NCBI RefSeq assembly: GCF_000212735.1
Contig: NC_015512.1
Coordinates: 1 to 64,000 of the forward strand
Source: Haliscomenobacter hydrossis DSM 1100
Lineage (GTDB): Bacteria; Bacteroidota; Bacteroidia; Chitinophagales; Saprospiraceae
Direction of reading: 5' to 3'
Length of the DNA: 64,000 nt
The notes under the pieces are model-generated. The model was not told the origin of the DNA. It ran no database searches and worked only from the letters and a program-made list of their open reading frames with translations. Positions 18,150-27,488 of this stretch are shown piece by piece (the stretch's first letter is position 1; each line of letters begins with the position of its first letter). The translations under genes and the position numbers were made by a program.

Positions 18150-20465
18150 TTAACCCCCAACAATGGTCACTTTTTTATCCAAAATTCGTCCAGTTTCATC
18201 CAGGAGGACCACGGTGGCGGCCTTGGTATCGGCGTCATCGCTGACCATCAAAACGCCTTTGTTGTCTTTGAGGTTGCGGCGGGTTGATTCCACGATGGAG
18301 GTATGTTCGTCGTTGTATTTCGTGCGGATGTCAATGGTAAACTGATCGCTGGCGTGTGCGGTAGTCACGTTGCATTTTAGGTTGACCCACTTGATGTCGC
18401 TGATTTTGGCGCTGGCAGTGGCGGACTGGGTCTGCTCCACCATCAGGGTGGGGATCAAACATTCGTGCAAGGAGATGCCCCCATGGGCGTATTCCTCATT
18501 GGCTTTAAAAAAGGCGATGCCTGGCGCATAAGCAATGAAAGTAGCGGGGTTCCAACGCCAGGGCAGGTGCAACAAATCGGTGTTTACCCCCTCTTTGATC
18601 AAGGCACAACGGCCCCAGCGGGTTTCGGTGAGTCCGGCATTGAGTTGGACTTTGGGCAATCCACCGGGTAGCAGGAGCCAACCATGGTCGGTAACTATTT
18701 TGATGCGGGTGATGCCTTTTTCAAAAGCGAGGGCCAGCACCTCTTCGATCCCTTCAAATAACTCCTCAACGCGTTTAACCATGCCCGATTGCTCTTCGTG
18801 GCCTTTGGTGTCAATGTCTCCAATCTCTTGCCAATATTTTCCAGGGCCTTGAATCTCGCTGGCGTTGGTAATATACTTCACATCCTGGTTTTTCAAGGCA
18901 TCCCGAAACGCGGCAGTGAGCAAGTCCTTGCCATTTTGCAAGTGGGGTCGAAACTCGGTAATCCCGCTCTGGGTGGACACCGCCGTAGCGATGGGCGAAA
19001 CGCTGGGTTTGGCCGTAGGCGTTAAAGAAGGGATGGCCGACCAGTTGGCCTGCAAAGACACCTGGCACTGCGTTTTGGCCAGGCGCTGGGCGAATTCCAC
19101 CGCCAACTCGTAGCGGAAGGCATCCACAAACAAAACAAAGGACTCCTGCTCTGGCTGGGCCGTTTGGGTGGTAAAAATACTGGCATCGGCAGCCACCAGT
19201 TTTTGAAACTTAAGGGTGAGGTTTTCGAGCCAGGGGCGGTAAAACAACTGGATGAGGGATTTGACGATGCCTTTGTCCCGTTCCGACTTGACGCCCACCA
19301 GCGCTTTGCGCATGGATTGGTCGATCAAATAGCCCGAATCCGTATAGTAGGTTTTCATGGCCTCGATGGACGAAGTTGAAAAAGGAACGGTCACTTTGAA
19401 GGCCAGTTGCACCAAATAGGGTAGGGCAGCAGCCAGCGGCGCTTTGCCCAATTCAAACCAAACCCAGTTTAGCCGGGGCAGGTGTTTTTTCTCCAGGCTG
19501 TGCAGGGCAGCCATGGCTGCAGGGGCATCCAGGCTGGCAGCCTTGAGCAAAGCCTGGGCCAGTGCCTCTTCAGCCTCCTCATTGACCTGGGGCCAACTTT
19601 CAGCAGGCAAAGCCGCGGGGCCCTTGCCCAAGTCAGCGGGTTTGGCCAGGCGCAACAAGGCTTCTAGCTCCGGGTATTTGTGCGGAGCAGCCGCATAGAG
19701 CTGCCAGACGTATTTCCAGGCGCTCTTTTGCGCGCCCAATTTTTCGGTGATGGCGCTGATGTTGCGGTGATCGGGTTCGAAGTCGTAGGCCGATCGGCAG
19801 AGGAGTTTGAATACTTCCCTTTTGCCGGGTTCCAGGCTGTGCAGGAAGCGATCGCCCTGGCACATCCAGGTCAGGATGGCCGGAATGATGTCGGGAAACA
19901 CCTGCTTGTTGAGGTGATCGGCGTCAATGAGGGCTTTGCCCGACAAGGCCTGGGCGTCTTGAAAGATGGTAGGGAGGGTTTTCTTCAGGGCGTCTTTGGT
20001 GGCGCTGTCTTTGGCCACTTTCAGGCCTAAACCACTGAAGGGATTTTCTACAAAAGCCAGGATGGTCCATTCTTTGCCGTTTTCTTGTACAAAGAGGGTG
20101 CCGGTGTATTGGTACTCCAAGAGGGGTTGAAAATCAAAAACGGCCTGCTCTACATTCCGCAAATCATTTTTGGATACCCCAGGCAGGTAAATGATGGGGA
20201 TGATGCTGGAGTCCCAGTTGGCAGCTGGCAACATCCTGGCCACCATACATTTTAGCCAAATGGCGGGACCTTGCTGCTGAGCGGGAACATAGGAGCCGTA
20301 GCGGAGTAAGTGCGGCAAACTGGCTTGCAATACCGGGATCACCTCCAGCCATTGATGGTCTGGATCGGGCCATAGGATGACCTCCGGCCTGACCATCACG
20401 TTGCTGTTGTGGTTTTCGGCTTGTTTTAAGGCCTGTAGGACTTTATCGTAGAGGCTAAGGCTCAT
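18150..20465 (-). CDS. pglZ: PglZ, alkaline-phosphatase-superfamily BREX protein
   Basis: The protein has 771 residues, close to the usual length for type 1 BREX. The PglZ core shows the metal-binding motif FVDAFRYE (~446-453) and IVTDHGW (~590-596), which match the alkaline-phosphatase-superfamily active site. A C-terminal beta-rich domain follows. The start codon overlaps the mcrC stop by 4 nt (ATGA), so it is translated with the McrBC module. PglZ is a core BREX component needed for both restriction and host methylation. Confidence 0.93.
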   Translation of the reverse strand: MSLSLYDKVLQALKQAENHNSNVMVRPEVILWPDPDHQWLEVIPVLQASLPHLLRYGSYVPAQQQGPAIWLKCMVARMLPAANWDSSIIPIIYLPGVSKNDLRNVEQAVFDFQPLLEYQYTGTLFVQENGKEWTILAFVENPFSGLGLKVAKDSATKDALKKTLPTIFQDAQALSGKALIDADHLNKQVFPDIIPAILTWMCQGDRFLHSLEPGKREVFKLLCRSAYDFEPDHRNISAITEKLGAQKSAWKYVWQLYAAAPHKYPELEALLRLAKPADLGKGPAALPAESWPQVNEEAEEALAQALLKAASLDAPAAMAALHSLEKKHLPRLNWVWFELGKAPLAAALPYLVQLAFKVTVPFSTSSIEAMKTYYTDSGYLIDQSMRKALVGVKSERDKGIVKSLIQLFYRPWLENLTLKFQKLVAADASIFTTQTAQPEQESFVLFVDAFRYELAVEFAQRLAKTQCQVSLQANWSAIPSLTPTAKPSVSPIATAVSTQSGITEFRPHLQNGKDLLTAAFRDALKNQDVKYITNASEIQGPGKYWQEIGDIDTKGHEEQSGMVKRVEELFEGIEEVLALAFEKGITRIKIVTDHGWLLLPGGLPKVQLNAGLTETRWGRCALIKEGVNTDLLHLPWRWNPATFIAYAPGIAFFKANEEYAHGGISLHECLIPTLMVEQTQSATASAKISDIKWVNLKCNVTTAHASDQFTIDIRTKYNDEHTSIVESTRRNLKDNKGVLMVSDDADTKAATVVLLDETGRILDKKVTIVGG

Positions 20466-21730
20466 TTCTTGAATTCTTGTTCCAAAAATTTTGTCAATTG
20501 GCTACCCAGTTGCGGATCCAGTCGCTGTTGCCCATCCAGTACGGACACTTTCAAAATGCCACAACCATGAGCAGGGGTACCATTTGATTTTGCGGTAAAA
20601 GTTCCCTCAAAATATGATAGTTCCTGCTTATTCTCTGCATGCGGGTACAAAAGCAAGGCATTTTTAGCTCGCCAGTACTCATTGTACACAAACATCTGCT
20701 TTAAATCGGCGTCGGCGGGGACATTGTTTTCGGGCAATTTCCATTTGGTATCCAAGATGATGGATACCTTTTGGTTTTGGTCGCAAACTACCAGATCGGG
20801 TTTGATGGATTTGGTGTAAGTGCCGTTGCTCATGGCCCAAAAGCGTTTGGCATTTTGTGCCTGGATGCTCCAGTGGGTGGGTTTGTGCTGCAATAGTTTG
20901 CGGTAAATGTATTCCTCCCATAGGTCGTTCATATCAAAAAGGATAGCCAGGACATGATTGCGGCCAGCGCTGATATCGGGACGGTAGTTCAGCAGCAATA
21001 GGGCGGCGATTTCCATCGCCTCCTGGTAGTGGCTGGTTTTGCGGTCGAAGACAAGGTTTTCGAAGGTACGAGCACTCACCGAAAGGTCGGCTAAGTCGGG
21101 AAACAGCAACAACAGGCCATGCACCCGATCCTTTAAAAGGGGGCTCTGGGTGAGTGTGGGTATCAGGCGCAGGGCCTTCAACAAGATTTGGTTGAATACA
21201 TTGTCGCGATCATAGGTCTGGTGCCGGGTGTAGAATCGTTCCTGGTGGATCAGGTTGTGTTGAATGTGCTGGCTGAACAGCAACTTCCCCTTCAGGGCAT
21301 GACCATTTTGCTCCTGTGTGCGGTATTTTTTTACCAAACCCATCCGCAGCAAAGTTTCACATTCCTGGATAAATAGCAGGAGGTAGGCTTCCAGGATGCT
21401 GTTGGGCTTGAGTTGAAGTGCCGCTTTTGCGTGGGCGTGAAGTTTCATCCAGCGACAAGCATTCAGCATATCGATCAACACCTTTTGCCACTTGCTTTTA
21501 TCCTCACTAATTCGCCCAATTTTGGGCAAAATTTCGATGGTTAAATTGCCGACCTGAATGACGCCCACGTACTGATTGAACTTGACGCCGTGGGGGGTCA
21601 GGGAGAAAAAGCAGCCACCGTGCTGTTCGTTGTACCAACCCATTGCTGTCCAGTGCTGGCGCGTGAACCGCTCCTCATCAATAGACAGATTGTCGTGTTC
21701 AAAAACCTGGAGGGGCTTAGTTGCTGTCAT
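20462..21730 (-). CDS. mcrC: McrC-like nuclease subunit of McrBC
   Basis: The protein has 422 residues. The N-terminal region (VFEHDNLSIDEERF, VGVIQVGNLTIEILPKIG) is typical of McrC. Near residues 325-350 the PD-(D/E)xK site is visible as KPDLVV followed by IILDTKWK. In known systems McrC binds the McrB GTPase ring and cuts DNA carrying modified cytosines. It overlaps mcrB by 14 nt upstream and pglZ by 4 nt downstream, so the pair is embedded in the BREX transcript rather than transcribed alone. Confidence 0.9.
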   Translation of the reverse strand: MTATKPLQVFEHDNLSIDEERFTRQHWTAMGWYNEQHGGCFFSLTPHGVKFNQYVGVIQVGNLTIEILPKIGRISEDKSKWQKVLIDMLNACRWMKLHAHAKAALQLKPNSILEAYLLLFIQECETLLRMGLVKKYRTQEQNGHALKGKLLFSQHIQHNLIHQERFYTRHQTYDRDNVFNQILLKALRLIPTLTQSPLLKDRVHGLLLLFPDLADLSVSARTFENLVFDRKTSHYQEAMEIAALLLLNYRPDISAGRNHVLAILFDMNDLWEEYIYRKLLQHKPTHWSIQAQNAKRFWAMSNGTYTKSIKPDLVVCDQNQKVSIILDTKWKLPENNVPADADLKQMFVYNEYWRAKNALLLYPHAENKQELSYFEGTFTAKSNGTPAHGCGILKVSVLDGQQRLDPQLGSQLTKFLEQEFKK

Positions 21731-23978
21731 TGGGTTTCGGCGGCTTGGTTAGGGACTCTAAAGATTGGAAATCTTCAAGGGTCAACTCATCGACCCGTTT
21801 TAGTTCATATTGCCAGGCCTGGTTGTATTGCCCCGCCAAATCATTGCCACCAGAGAATTGGGCAAAGATGTTGCTGCTGACCTGCTCAGGCTTGTTGAAA
21901 AACCGATCACCCAACACTAAACCCAATTTTTCGTAGTCGTTGTAAAAATACTCCTGGAGTAGGGGAAGGATTTTATTGCCAAAGGTAGTTTGTAGTTCGG
22001 CCAAATTTTTAACCCCAATCAACCAGGCATGACCGATGGTATGATCTTGGTCTTTCAGGATCCGCAGCCGAGTGTTGAGGGTATGTAGTATTTTTCCTAA
22101 GTCGATTTTATCCTCAGTGGGTTTTAGTTTTTCTATTTCGGGCATGGTAGGGATGAATGAAAAGCGCCGTCTCAAGGCCGTATCCAAGGCTTCTACGCTG
22201 CGGTCGGCGGTGTTCATGGTGCCGATGATGTGCAGGTTGTGCGGAACACCAAACGCGTCACCGGAATAGGGTAGGGTAAGCCGAAGACCCTCGGCCATGC
22301 CCAGGCGTTTGTCGGGTTCCAACAAAGTGATCAACTCGCCAAAAATCTGGGCGATGTTGCCCCGATTGATCTCATCAATGATCATGACGAAGGGTTCTCC
22401 AGTGGCCTCTTTAAATTTAATCGCCGGAATTTGTTCAATCAAGGCTTTTTTGGATTCGTAGCTGTAAGCGGTAGCATCAAGAGTTGGGGCTACTTCGATG
22501 GGTAGGGGAGCTCTTTTGCGCAGGGCATTCAAGACCGCCCAATAAGCCGAGGCATTGCTGCCGCCGATGACGCTCCGAAAGTCTTTATCGATGTTGGATA
22601 CTTGGCTTAAATCCGGAAAGGCGGCATGCAGCTTGCCTAAACGGCGCTTGGAAACGGTATAAGTTCTGGTGTCCTCGCGGTGTTTGATCGAAACATTTCC
22701 AAATTCTGAGATACCGTTAACGAGCAAGGTGCTGTTTTTGGAGTCCAATGGGATCGGTTCGCCTCGATCCAATTTTTCATTTACCTCGGATACAAAGGCA
22801 TCGTACAATACATCAAAACTATCGATGTAGCCCTCCTTCGGCTGATCGAGTTGCTGGGCGATGGAAAAGGCGGCTTCTGTACACAGTTTTTTAAACAGGC
22901 CATCCCGCACCTCGTACTTCAGGCTACTATTTTCTTCGGAGTCAAGCACAAGGGGTTTGATGCCTTCAATGAAATCTTCGTAACTCATGCTTTGGTGGAA
23001 GGTGCAAAATACGATCCTACCCTGGGTGAGGTAATCATCAAAACGTTGCTTGACAAGTTCACGTTCTTCATTCTTCAACGCTTCAACGTCCGCGCCCTCT
23101 ATTAAAGCCACGGCATGAGGGATGCTGTAGTAGGTTTTGCCCGTACCAGGAGGGCCAAAAAGGATGAGGTTTTGGGGATCTTGCATTTTCATTTCGTCTT
23201 TCAGTAATTCCTCTTCAGCCGCAATTTGGCTAGATTCAATACTCGTTGGAGAAGTTGGGCGATAATACAATTTCTTGTTGTGTACGGCATTGTAGTATTC
23301 GCTAAAACTGCGAAATTTGTAGAAGCTGTCTTGCTGCAATGCCGCTGCAATTCTTTCGATACTCCTGAGGTTATTGGAAGAGAGCTTTCTATTCTGTTGT
23401 TGGGTATCTCCGTGAATCTTCATAATGTCGGCCAAACTCTTCCCCTTGGCGTTGAAGTATTCGGGGCCAAAAGTCTGGGCCACGAGGGTATTGCCATCGA
23501 AGAGGCGTAAATCGGTCAGTTTATCGGCGGCATCGACGGTAATCACTCGGTCATTTTGTTTGAGCTTGGGGATAATTCCCGCTTCATGGCCTGCTCTTAC
23601 GATGTAAAAAGAGAGGAAACGTTTGGCTTCAGCCTCCTCAAAAACCGCTGTTGCGTCAATGTGCTCGCGAAGAATGGGGCCAGGCGGGCGTTTAAAAATC
23701 GCCAAAGTTTCGGGATTCATCGCGTTGATTTTCAACAAATCATCCAAACGAAGGTCAACCCTCTTCACGTTTAAAAAAACAATCGATTTATTGGCTACAC
23801 TATGGCTGTATTCGCCCAATAACATCAAGTTATTTGCATGAAAAATACCTTTGTCGCCTGGTTTTAGCTTGCTAAATACGTCAGCCCAGCGTTTGGCATC
23901 AGGGTCTGAATAGGTGATGGTAGCTGTTGATGCATCGTATTGGTTCAGATTGGAGAATTTTATCAATAAAGTAGCCAT
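21717..23978 (-). CDS. mcrB: McrB-like AAA+ GTPase
   Basis: The protein has 753 residues from the ATG at 23978 (MATLLIKFSN); the frame is open 34 codons further but that stretch falls in hairpin-rich intergenic DNA. The N-terminal ~250 residues form a specificity region I cannot assign (ATITYSDPDAKRWADVFSKL), not the classical DUF3578. The AAA+ part has Walker A GPPGTGKT (~275-282), Walker B MIIDEINRGN and the McrB GTPase signature MNTADRS (~590). It precedes and overlaps mcrC. The different N-terminus implies a different modified-base or DNA target from E. coli McrB. Confidence 0.9.
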   Translation of the reverse strand: MATLLIKFSNLNQYDASTATITYSDPDAKRWADVFSKLKPGDKGIFHANNLMLLGEYSHSVANKSIVFLNVKRVDLRLDDLLKINAMNPETLAIFKRPPGPILREHIDATAVFEEAEAKRFLSFYIVRAGHEAGIIPKLKQNDRVITVDAADKLTDLRLFDGNTLVAQTFGPEYFNAKGKSLADIMKIHGDTQQQNRKLSSNNLRSIERIAAALQQDSFYKFRSFSEYYNAVHNKKLYYRPTSPTSIESSQIAAEEELLKDEMKMQDPQNLILFGPPGTGKTYYSIPHAVALIEGADVEALKNEERELVKQRFDDYLTQGRIVFCTFHQSMSYEDFIEGIKPLVLDSEENSSLKYEVRDGLFKKLCTEAAFSIAQQLDQPKEGYIDSFDVLYDAFVSEVNEKLDRGEPIPLDSKNSTLLVNGISEFGNVSIKHREDTRTYTVSKRRLGKLHAAFPDLSQVSNIDKDFRSVIGGSNASAYWAVLNALRKRAPLPIEVAPTLDATAYSYESKKALIEQIPAIKFKEATGEPFVMIIDEINRGNIAQIFGELITLLEPDKRLGMAEGLRLTLPYSGDAFGVPHNLHIIGTMNTADRSVEALDTALRRRFSFIPTMPEIEKLKPTEDKIDLGKILHTLNTRLRILKDQDHTIGHAWLIGVKNLAELQTTFGNKILPLLQEYFYNDYEKLGLVLGDRFFNKPEQVSSNIFAQFSGGNDLAGQYNQAWQYELKRVDELTLEDFQSLESLTKPPKPNDSN

Positions 23979-24083
23979 GGTGCTTAATTTTAAGGTGATT
24001 TCGGGGTTTTCAAAAGTTTTAATTTTTTGCGTAATTAAGTTCAACCACTGTCGTGGTTGTAGCCAATTTGACCCTGCCATTTA

Positions 24084-24128
24084 CCCCGGACGACCGGGGC
24101 TATTCAAAATTCAATCGCTCCGCGATTG
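24084..24128. repeat. Two short hairpins between pglX and mcrB
   Basis: CCCCGG-acga-CCGGGG (24084-24099) and CAATCGC-tcc-GCGATTG (24112-24128) lie in the 249-bp gap between pglX and mcrB. They mark the upstream edge of the McrBC insert and could tune expression of the distal genes. Neither is followed by a T-run that would make a strong terminator. Confidence 0.45.
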
Positions 24129-24227
24129 GTTTTTAGCCCGATTTTGGCTTTTCAAAAATGCGGGATTCGGGATGCCGAACTGTGTATCGGTGCGATAAAC
24201 CCTCGAACTCACTTTAAATTTACATGC

Positions 24228-27200
24228 TCACTTTCCCACCTTCTCCCTCGCCTCCCGTTTCTCCTCCAGCCTCAAATGCCGATCATTATCCCTCACTTCC
24301 CCCCAGGGCGCCCCGGGCGGATTTTTGCCCCGATCCACGCCCCATTTCAGGTTGAACTTGCTGCGCAGCACGCCAGCCTCCACAAAGGGGCGGATGTTGA
24401 GCCGGACGCCGTCGTTGGGGTCGGGGTCCCAGCCGAGGGGTTGTTGTTCCAGGGGTTTCCAGCGTACAAACACATCGTAGGGGGCCTCGCCCTCCAGGAT
24501 GGCTTCCAGTTGCGTTTTGAGTTTGAGGGCGGCGCTGAGCAGGCCTTCGGCACCACTTTCTTCTGCCTTCTTTTTGGCTTCACACATGCGAATCCAGTCG
24601 CCGAGGTAGGTATAGATCAGTTTGGAAAGGTTGTCTTTGTCCAGTTGGTGGTAATTGACCAGGGCAGCAAAACCATCCTTTCGGCCATCCCAGATGTGCC
24701 AGATGAAGGGGCGGTTTTGAAACAACTTGCAATGCTGGCTGAAGTACTCATTGCGCAGCCAATCCTCCAGGTTGCTGGCGCTGGCGCCCTCCTGGGCCAG
24801 AAGTTGGCTGAGGCTTTGGTGGTTCCAGGCATCGCCGAACACTACTTGCAGGTAGTCGCGCAAACGATCGGCCCCGGCCGCCTCGGCATTGACGGAAGGG
24901 ATACAAAAGATGCCATCCTCGTCGCTGAGGGGGTCAAAAGCCTGGACAGCAGCGATGAGCGCCCGGGCCTCGGGGGCCAGCTCCATCTCCGGGTCATTTT
25001 CGGCGGGCCAGCGGTAGCCCAGCAGGCGGGCCAGGGCCACTTGCAGCGGATGGGTGGTTCGGAGCGGGTGCCCGTGGAAAAGCCACTGGGTAGGGTCGTC
25101 GCTGTAGGGTAGGGGAAGGCCGTCGGGGTATTTTTCGGCGGCGACTTTTTGCCAGTGTTCAAGGTCGAAAGGGACTTTGGCAAAAGTTGAAGTTGTTACG
25201 CTAATTTTTTGATCAATTTTTCTCAAAGCAATTTTAAACTCATTTGAGTTGCAATAGCAAAAAATCGCAGGATAGTGTTTTTCATTATTTGGTATGATAA
25301 CATTGATATTCGCATCAAATTTATTACCTAAATAAAAAGCTGCAGGTATTTCACTCATAATTCCTATCGAGACCCCTTTCTTAGTCCAAATATGCTGCCC
25401 TCTCAAATCCATGTGCCGATCAGGCTTCATTGCTTTTGCTAAGCTTCTTAACCTTCCATTTCCGTTTTGAAAGCATATTGACAACTCATAACCAGACCAG
25501 TAATTATCTCCTTTTGGAGTAGTTTGATAAGGTTCCCAGTCTGAGTCAAAATTTTTTCTTTCCCAAAAAGAGCGAATAAAAACAGGATCATCTGATGTAG
25601 ATATTCCTTTCGTGGAAGAACAATATTCATTTAACAAGTTGTAATTGTCTACTGCTTCCAGCACCACCCTCGCATCCGGGTTCCCCAACTGCTCCACCTG
25701 CCCCACCATTTTCAACTCAGCCGTTTTAAGGGCTTCATCTTTAGCCGCAGCATTGGGCGCTTCGGAAACGTCGAGGCCATTGATCGTTTGATCGTTAGTG
25801 GGTATTTGATGAGCAATGGCAATGAGCATCACATTAAAATCCCACATGGGTGTTTGGAAACCCTTTGCTCCAAGTCTTGCGACGATGTTCCAAGTTTTAT
25901 TCTTGAGCAATTTTTCTCTGAATTTTTTATAAGAAGTCAAAAACAACCAGTTTTGTGGGATTACACTACAAGAAAATCCACCTAGCGTGTTGGATTTTAA
26001 CATTTTATCCAAAAAAACCGTTGCTAAATCTCCCTTGGCTTCGGGATAATTTCGCTCGCAATAGTCGGCCAACACTGTATCCTGTTTGCCTCTAGAAAGG
26101 TACGGCACATTGGTAATCTGCAAAGTATATTTTTTGCCCAATAGCTGACCCGCTTTGGCGATGCCCGCGGCCATTACGCCCCGTTCCCACTGTTCGGCGT
26201 CGGCTTCATTTTCCAGCGCTTTTTCCAAAACAGGTTTCAAGTCCTGAAAACTGGCCGTAAAAGCATCCGGCTTGATCGTAGTAGGGTCCAACAAACTACC
26301 CAGCTCCGGAGCCAATTGAAAATGCTGGTACAAGGTACGCATGCCGTTTTCTAGGCGATTTTTTTCAACGGGGTGTGCGGCTTGCCCCACCAATTTCACC
26401 CAATCCTCCACCTTGCCTTTCGGGGCGATGCCACTACAGGCCAGGTTCATTTCCGGCAAAACGAGGTACTGGCCACAGAATTTCCAGGCCGTAAGCGCCA
26501 GGTTGAAGGCAGCGATTTGGGTACAACGCGGGTCGAGCTCCAGGCCGTGCAAGTTTTCGGCGATCACCCGCAGGGTCGCCTCGGTTTTGCTCAAGCCCTC
26601 CTCGTGCATGCGCAGGGTAGCAAACACCGGAAAAAGTGCCGCCACAAAATGGCCAGAACCCATACAAGGATCCAGCGCAGTGACTGCCGCCGTGCTATCC
26701 GGCCAACCCGCGAACTGGCCCGCAGCGGGGCGGCCATCCTCCAGGCAGCGCAGGTAAGCAAATTTGAGAGGAGGCTGTTGGCCAGGATGGCGGCTCAGCC
26801 ACCAGGCTCCCAGGGTATTGTCGATCAGAAAATGTACCATGTACGGCTCGGTGAAGAGCTGGGTTACTGCGGGCAGTTTTTCGCCGTCGATTTTGTCCCC
26901 ACTTTTGTTGATGCGCTCTTTGGCTTCACTCTGCCAAAACTGGTACACCCAGCCCAGGGCATCATCGGCGGTAAAAATGCTGGCATCCAGGCCATCGATG
27001 AGTTGTTCCAGCTTGATGCGGTCGTTGGAAGCAAAGGGCACCTGCATCAGCGGATCCTCGGGGCGAAAAATAGCCGGGAGCATGCGCGAAGCGTAGCTAG
27101 CGGCGGTATCCCATTTGTCGGCAAAACCCTCCTCGGCGGCCAGTTCCTCACAATCCGTCATGGTGACCGCCACCCCATCCGGGTGCATCAGCAGGTGATT

Positions 27201-27488
27201 GGCCTCCAGGAACTTGGCGAAGAGCATTTTGTGCCAGGTTTCGTACGCTAGTTCGTGGCTGAGGTTTTTGAGGGCAGTGGGGCCATCCAGGCCGTCGCCC
27301 AGGAGGCGTGCCTTGGCGCGGAGCATATTGCGCAAAGCCCGTTGGGCGGGGCTCAGGTGTACAAAAGGCTCGGGATGGTTGACGGCCAGGGCTTGCAGGG
27401 CGTTGAGGGCGCCAGTTTCGGCCTGTTTGCGGGCCAGTTTGACAGCCGACTCAAGAGTACTGCGCTGGGGAGGGGTAAGTGCTGCCAT
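24228..27488 (-). CDS. pglX: PglX, BREX adenine-specific DNA methyltransferase
   Basis: The protein has 1086 residues. The SAM-binding motif I is LDPCMGSGHF (~272-281) and the catalytic motif IV is NVPY (~460-463), a variant of the NPPY motif of N6-adenine methyltransferases that is common in type 1 PglX. A long C-terminal half probably carries target recognition. The ATG overlaps the brxC stop by 1 nt (TAATG). PglX marks host DNA so that BREX can distinguish invading phage DNA. Confidence 0.94.
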   Translation of the reverse strand: MAALTPPQRSTLESAVKLARKQAETGALNALQALAVNHPEPFVHLSPAQRALRNMLRAKARLLGDGLDGPTALKNLSHELAYETWHKMLFAKFLEANHLLMHPDGVAVTMTDCEELAAEEGFADKWDTAASYASRMLPAIFRPEDPLMQVPFASNDRIKLEQLIDGLDASIFTADDALGWVYQFWQSEAKERINKSGDKIDGEKLPAVTQLFTEPYMVHFLIDNTLGAWWLSRHPGQQPPLKFAYLRCLEDGRPAAGQFAGWPDSTAAVTALDPCMGSGHFVAALFPVFATLRMHEEGLSKTEATLRVIAENLHGLELDPRCTQIAAFNLALTAWKFCGQYLVLPEMNLACSGIAPKGKVEDWVKLVGQAAHPVEKNRLENGMRTLYQHFQLAPELGSLLDPTTIKPDAFTASFQDLKPVLEKALENEADAEQWERGVMAAGIAKAGQLLGKKYTLQITNVPYLSRGKQDTVLADYCERNYPEAKGDLATVFLDKMLKSNTLGGFSCSVIPQNWLFLTSYKKFREKLLKNKTWNIVARLGAKGFQTPMWDFNVMLIAIAHQIPTNDQTINGLDVSEAPNAAAKDEALKTAELKMVGQVEQLGNPDARVVLEAVDNYNLLNEYCSSTKGISTSDDPVFIRSFWERKNFDSDWEPYQTTPKGDNYWSGYELSICFQNGNGRLRSLAKAMKPDRHMDLRGQHIWTKKGVSIGIMSEIPAAFYLGNKFDANINVIIPNNEKHYPAIFCYCNSNEFKIALRKIDQKISVTTSTFAKVPFDLEHWQKVAAEKYPDGLPLPYSDDPTQWLFHGHPLRTTHPLQVALARLLGYRWPAENDPEMELAPEARALIAAVQAFDPLSDEDGIFCIPSVNAEAAGADRLRDYLQVVFGDAWNHQSLSQLLAQEGASASNLEDWLRNEYFSQHCKLFQNRPFIWHIWDGRKDGFAALVNYHQLDKDNLSKLIYTYLGDWIRMCEAKKKAEESGAEGLLSAALKLKTQLEAILEGEAPYDVFVRWKPLEQQPLGWDPDPNDGVRLNIRPFVEAGVLRSKFNLKWGVDRGKNPPGAPWGEVRDNDRHLRLEEKREAREKVGK

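Noticed and set aside
24126-25112. 328-residue + strand open frame opposite pglX
   Set aside because: Shadow frame over pglX codons and the mcrB-pglX gap; no motif and no independent start signal.
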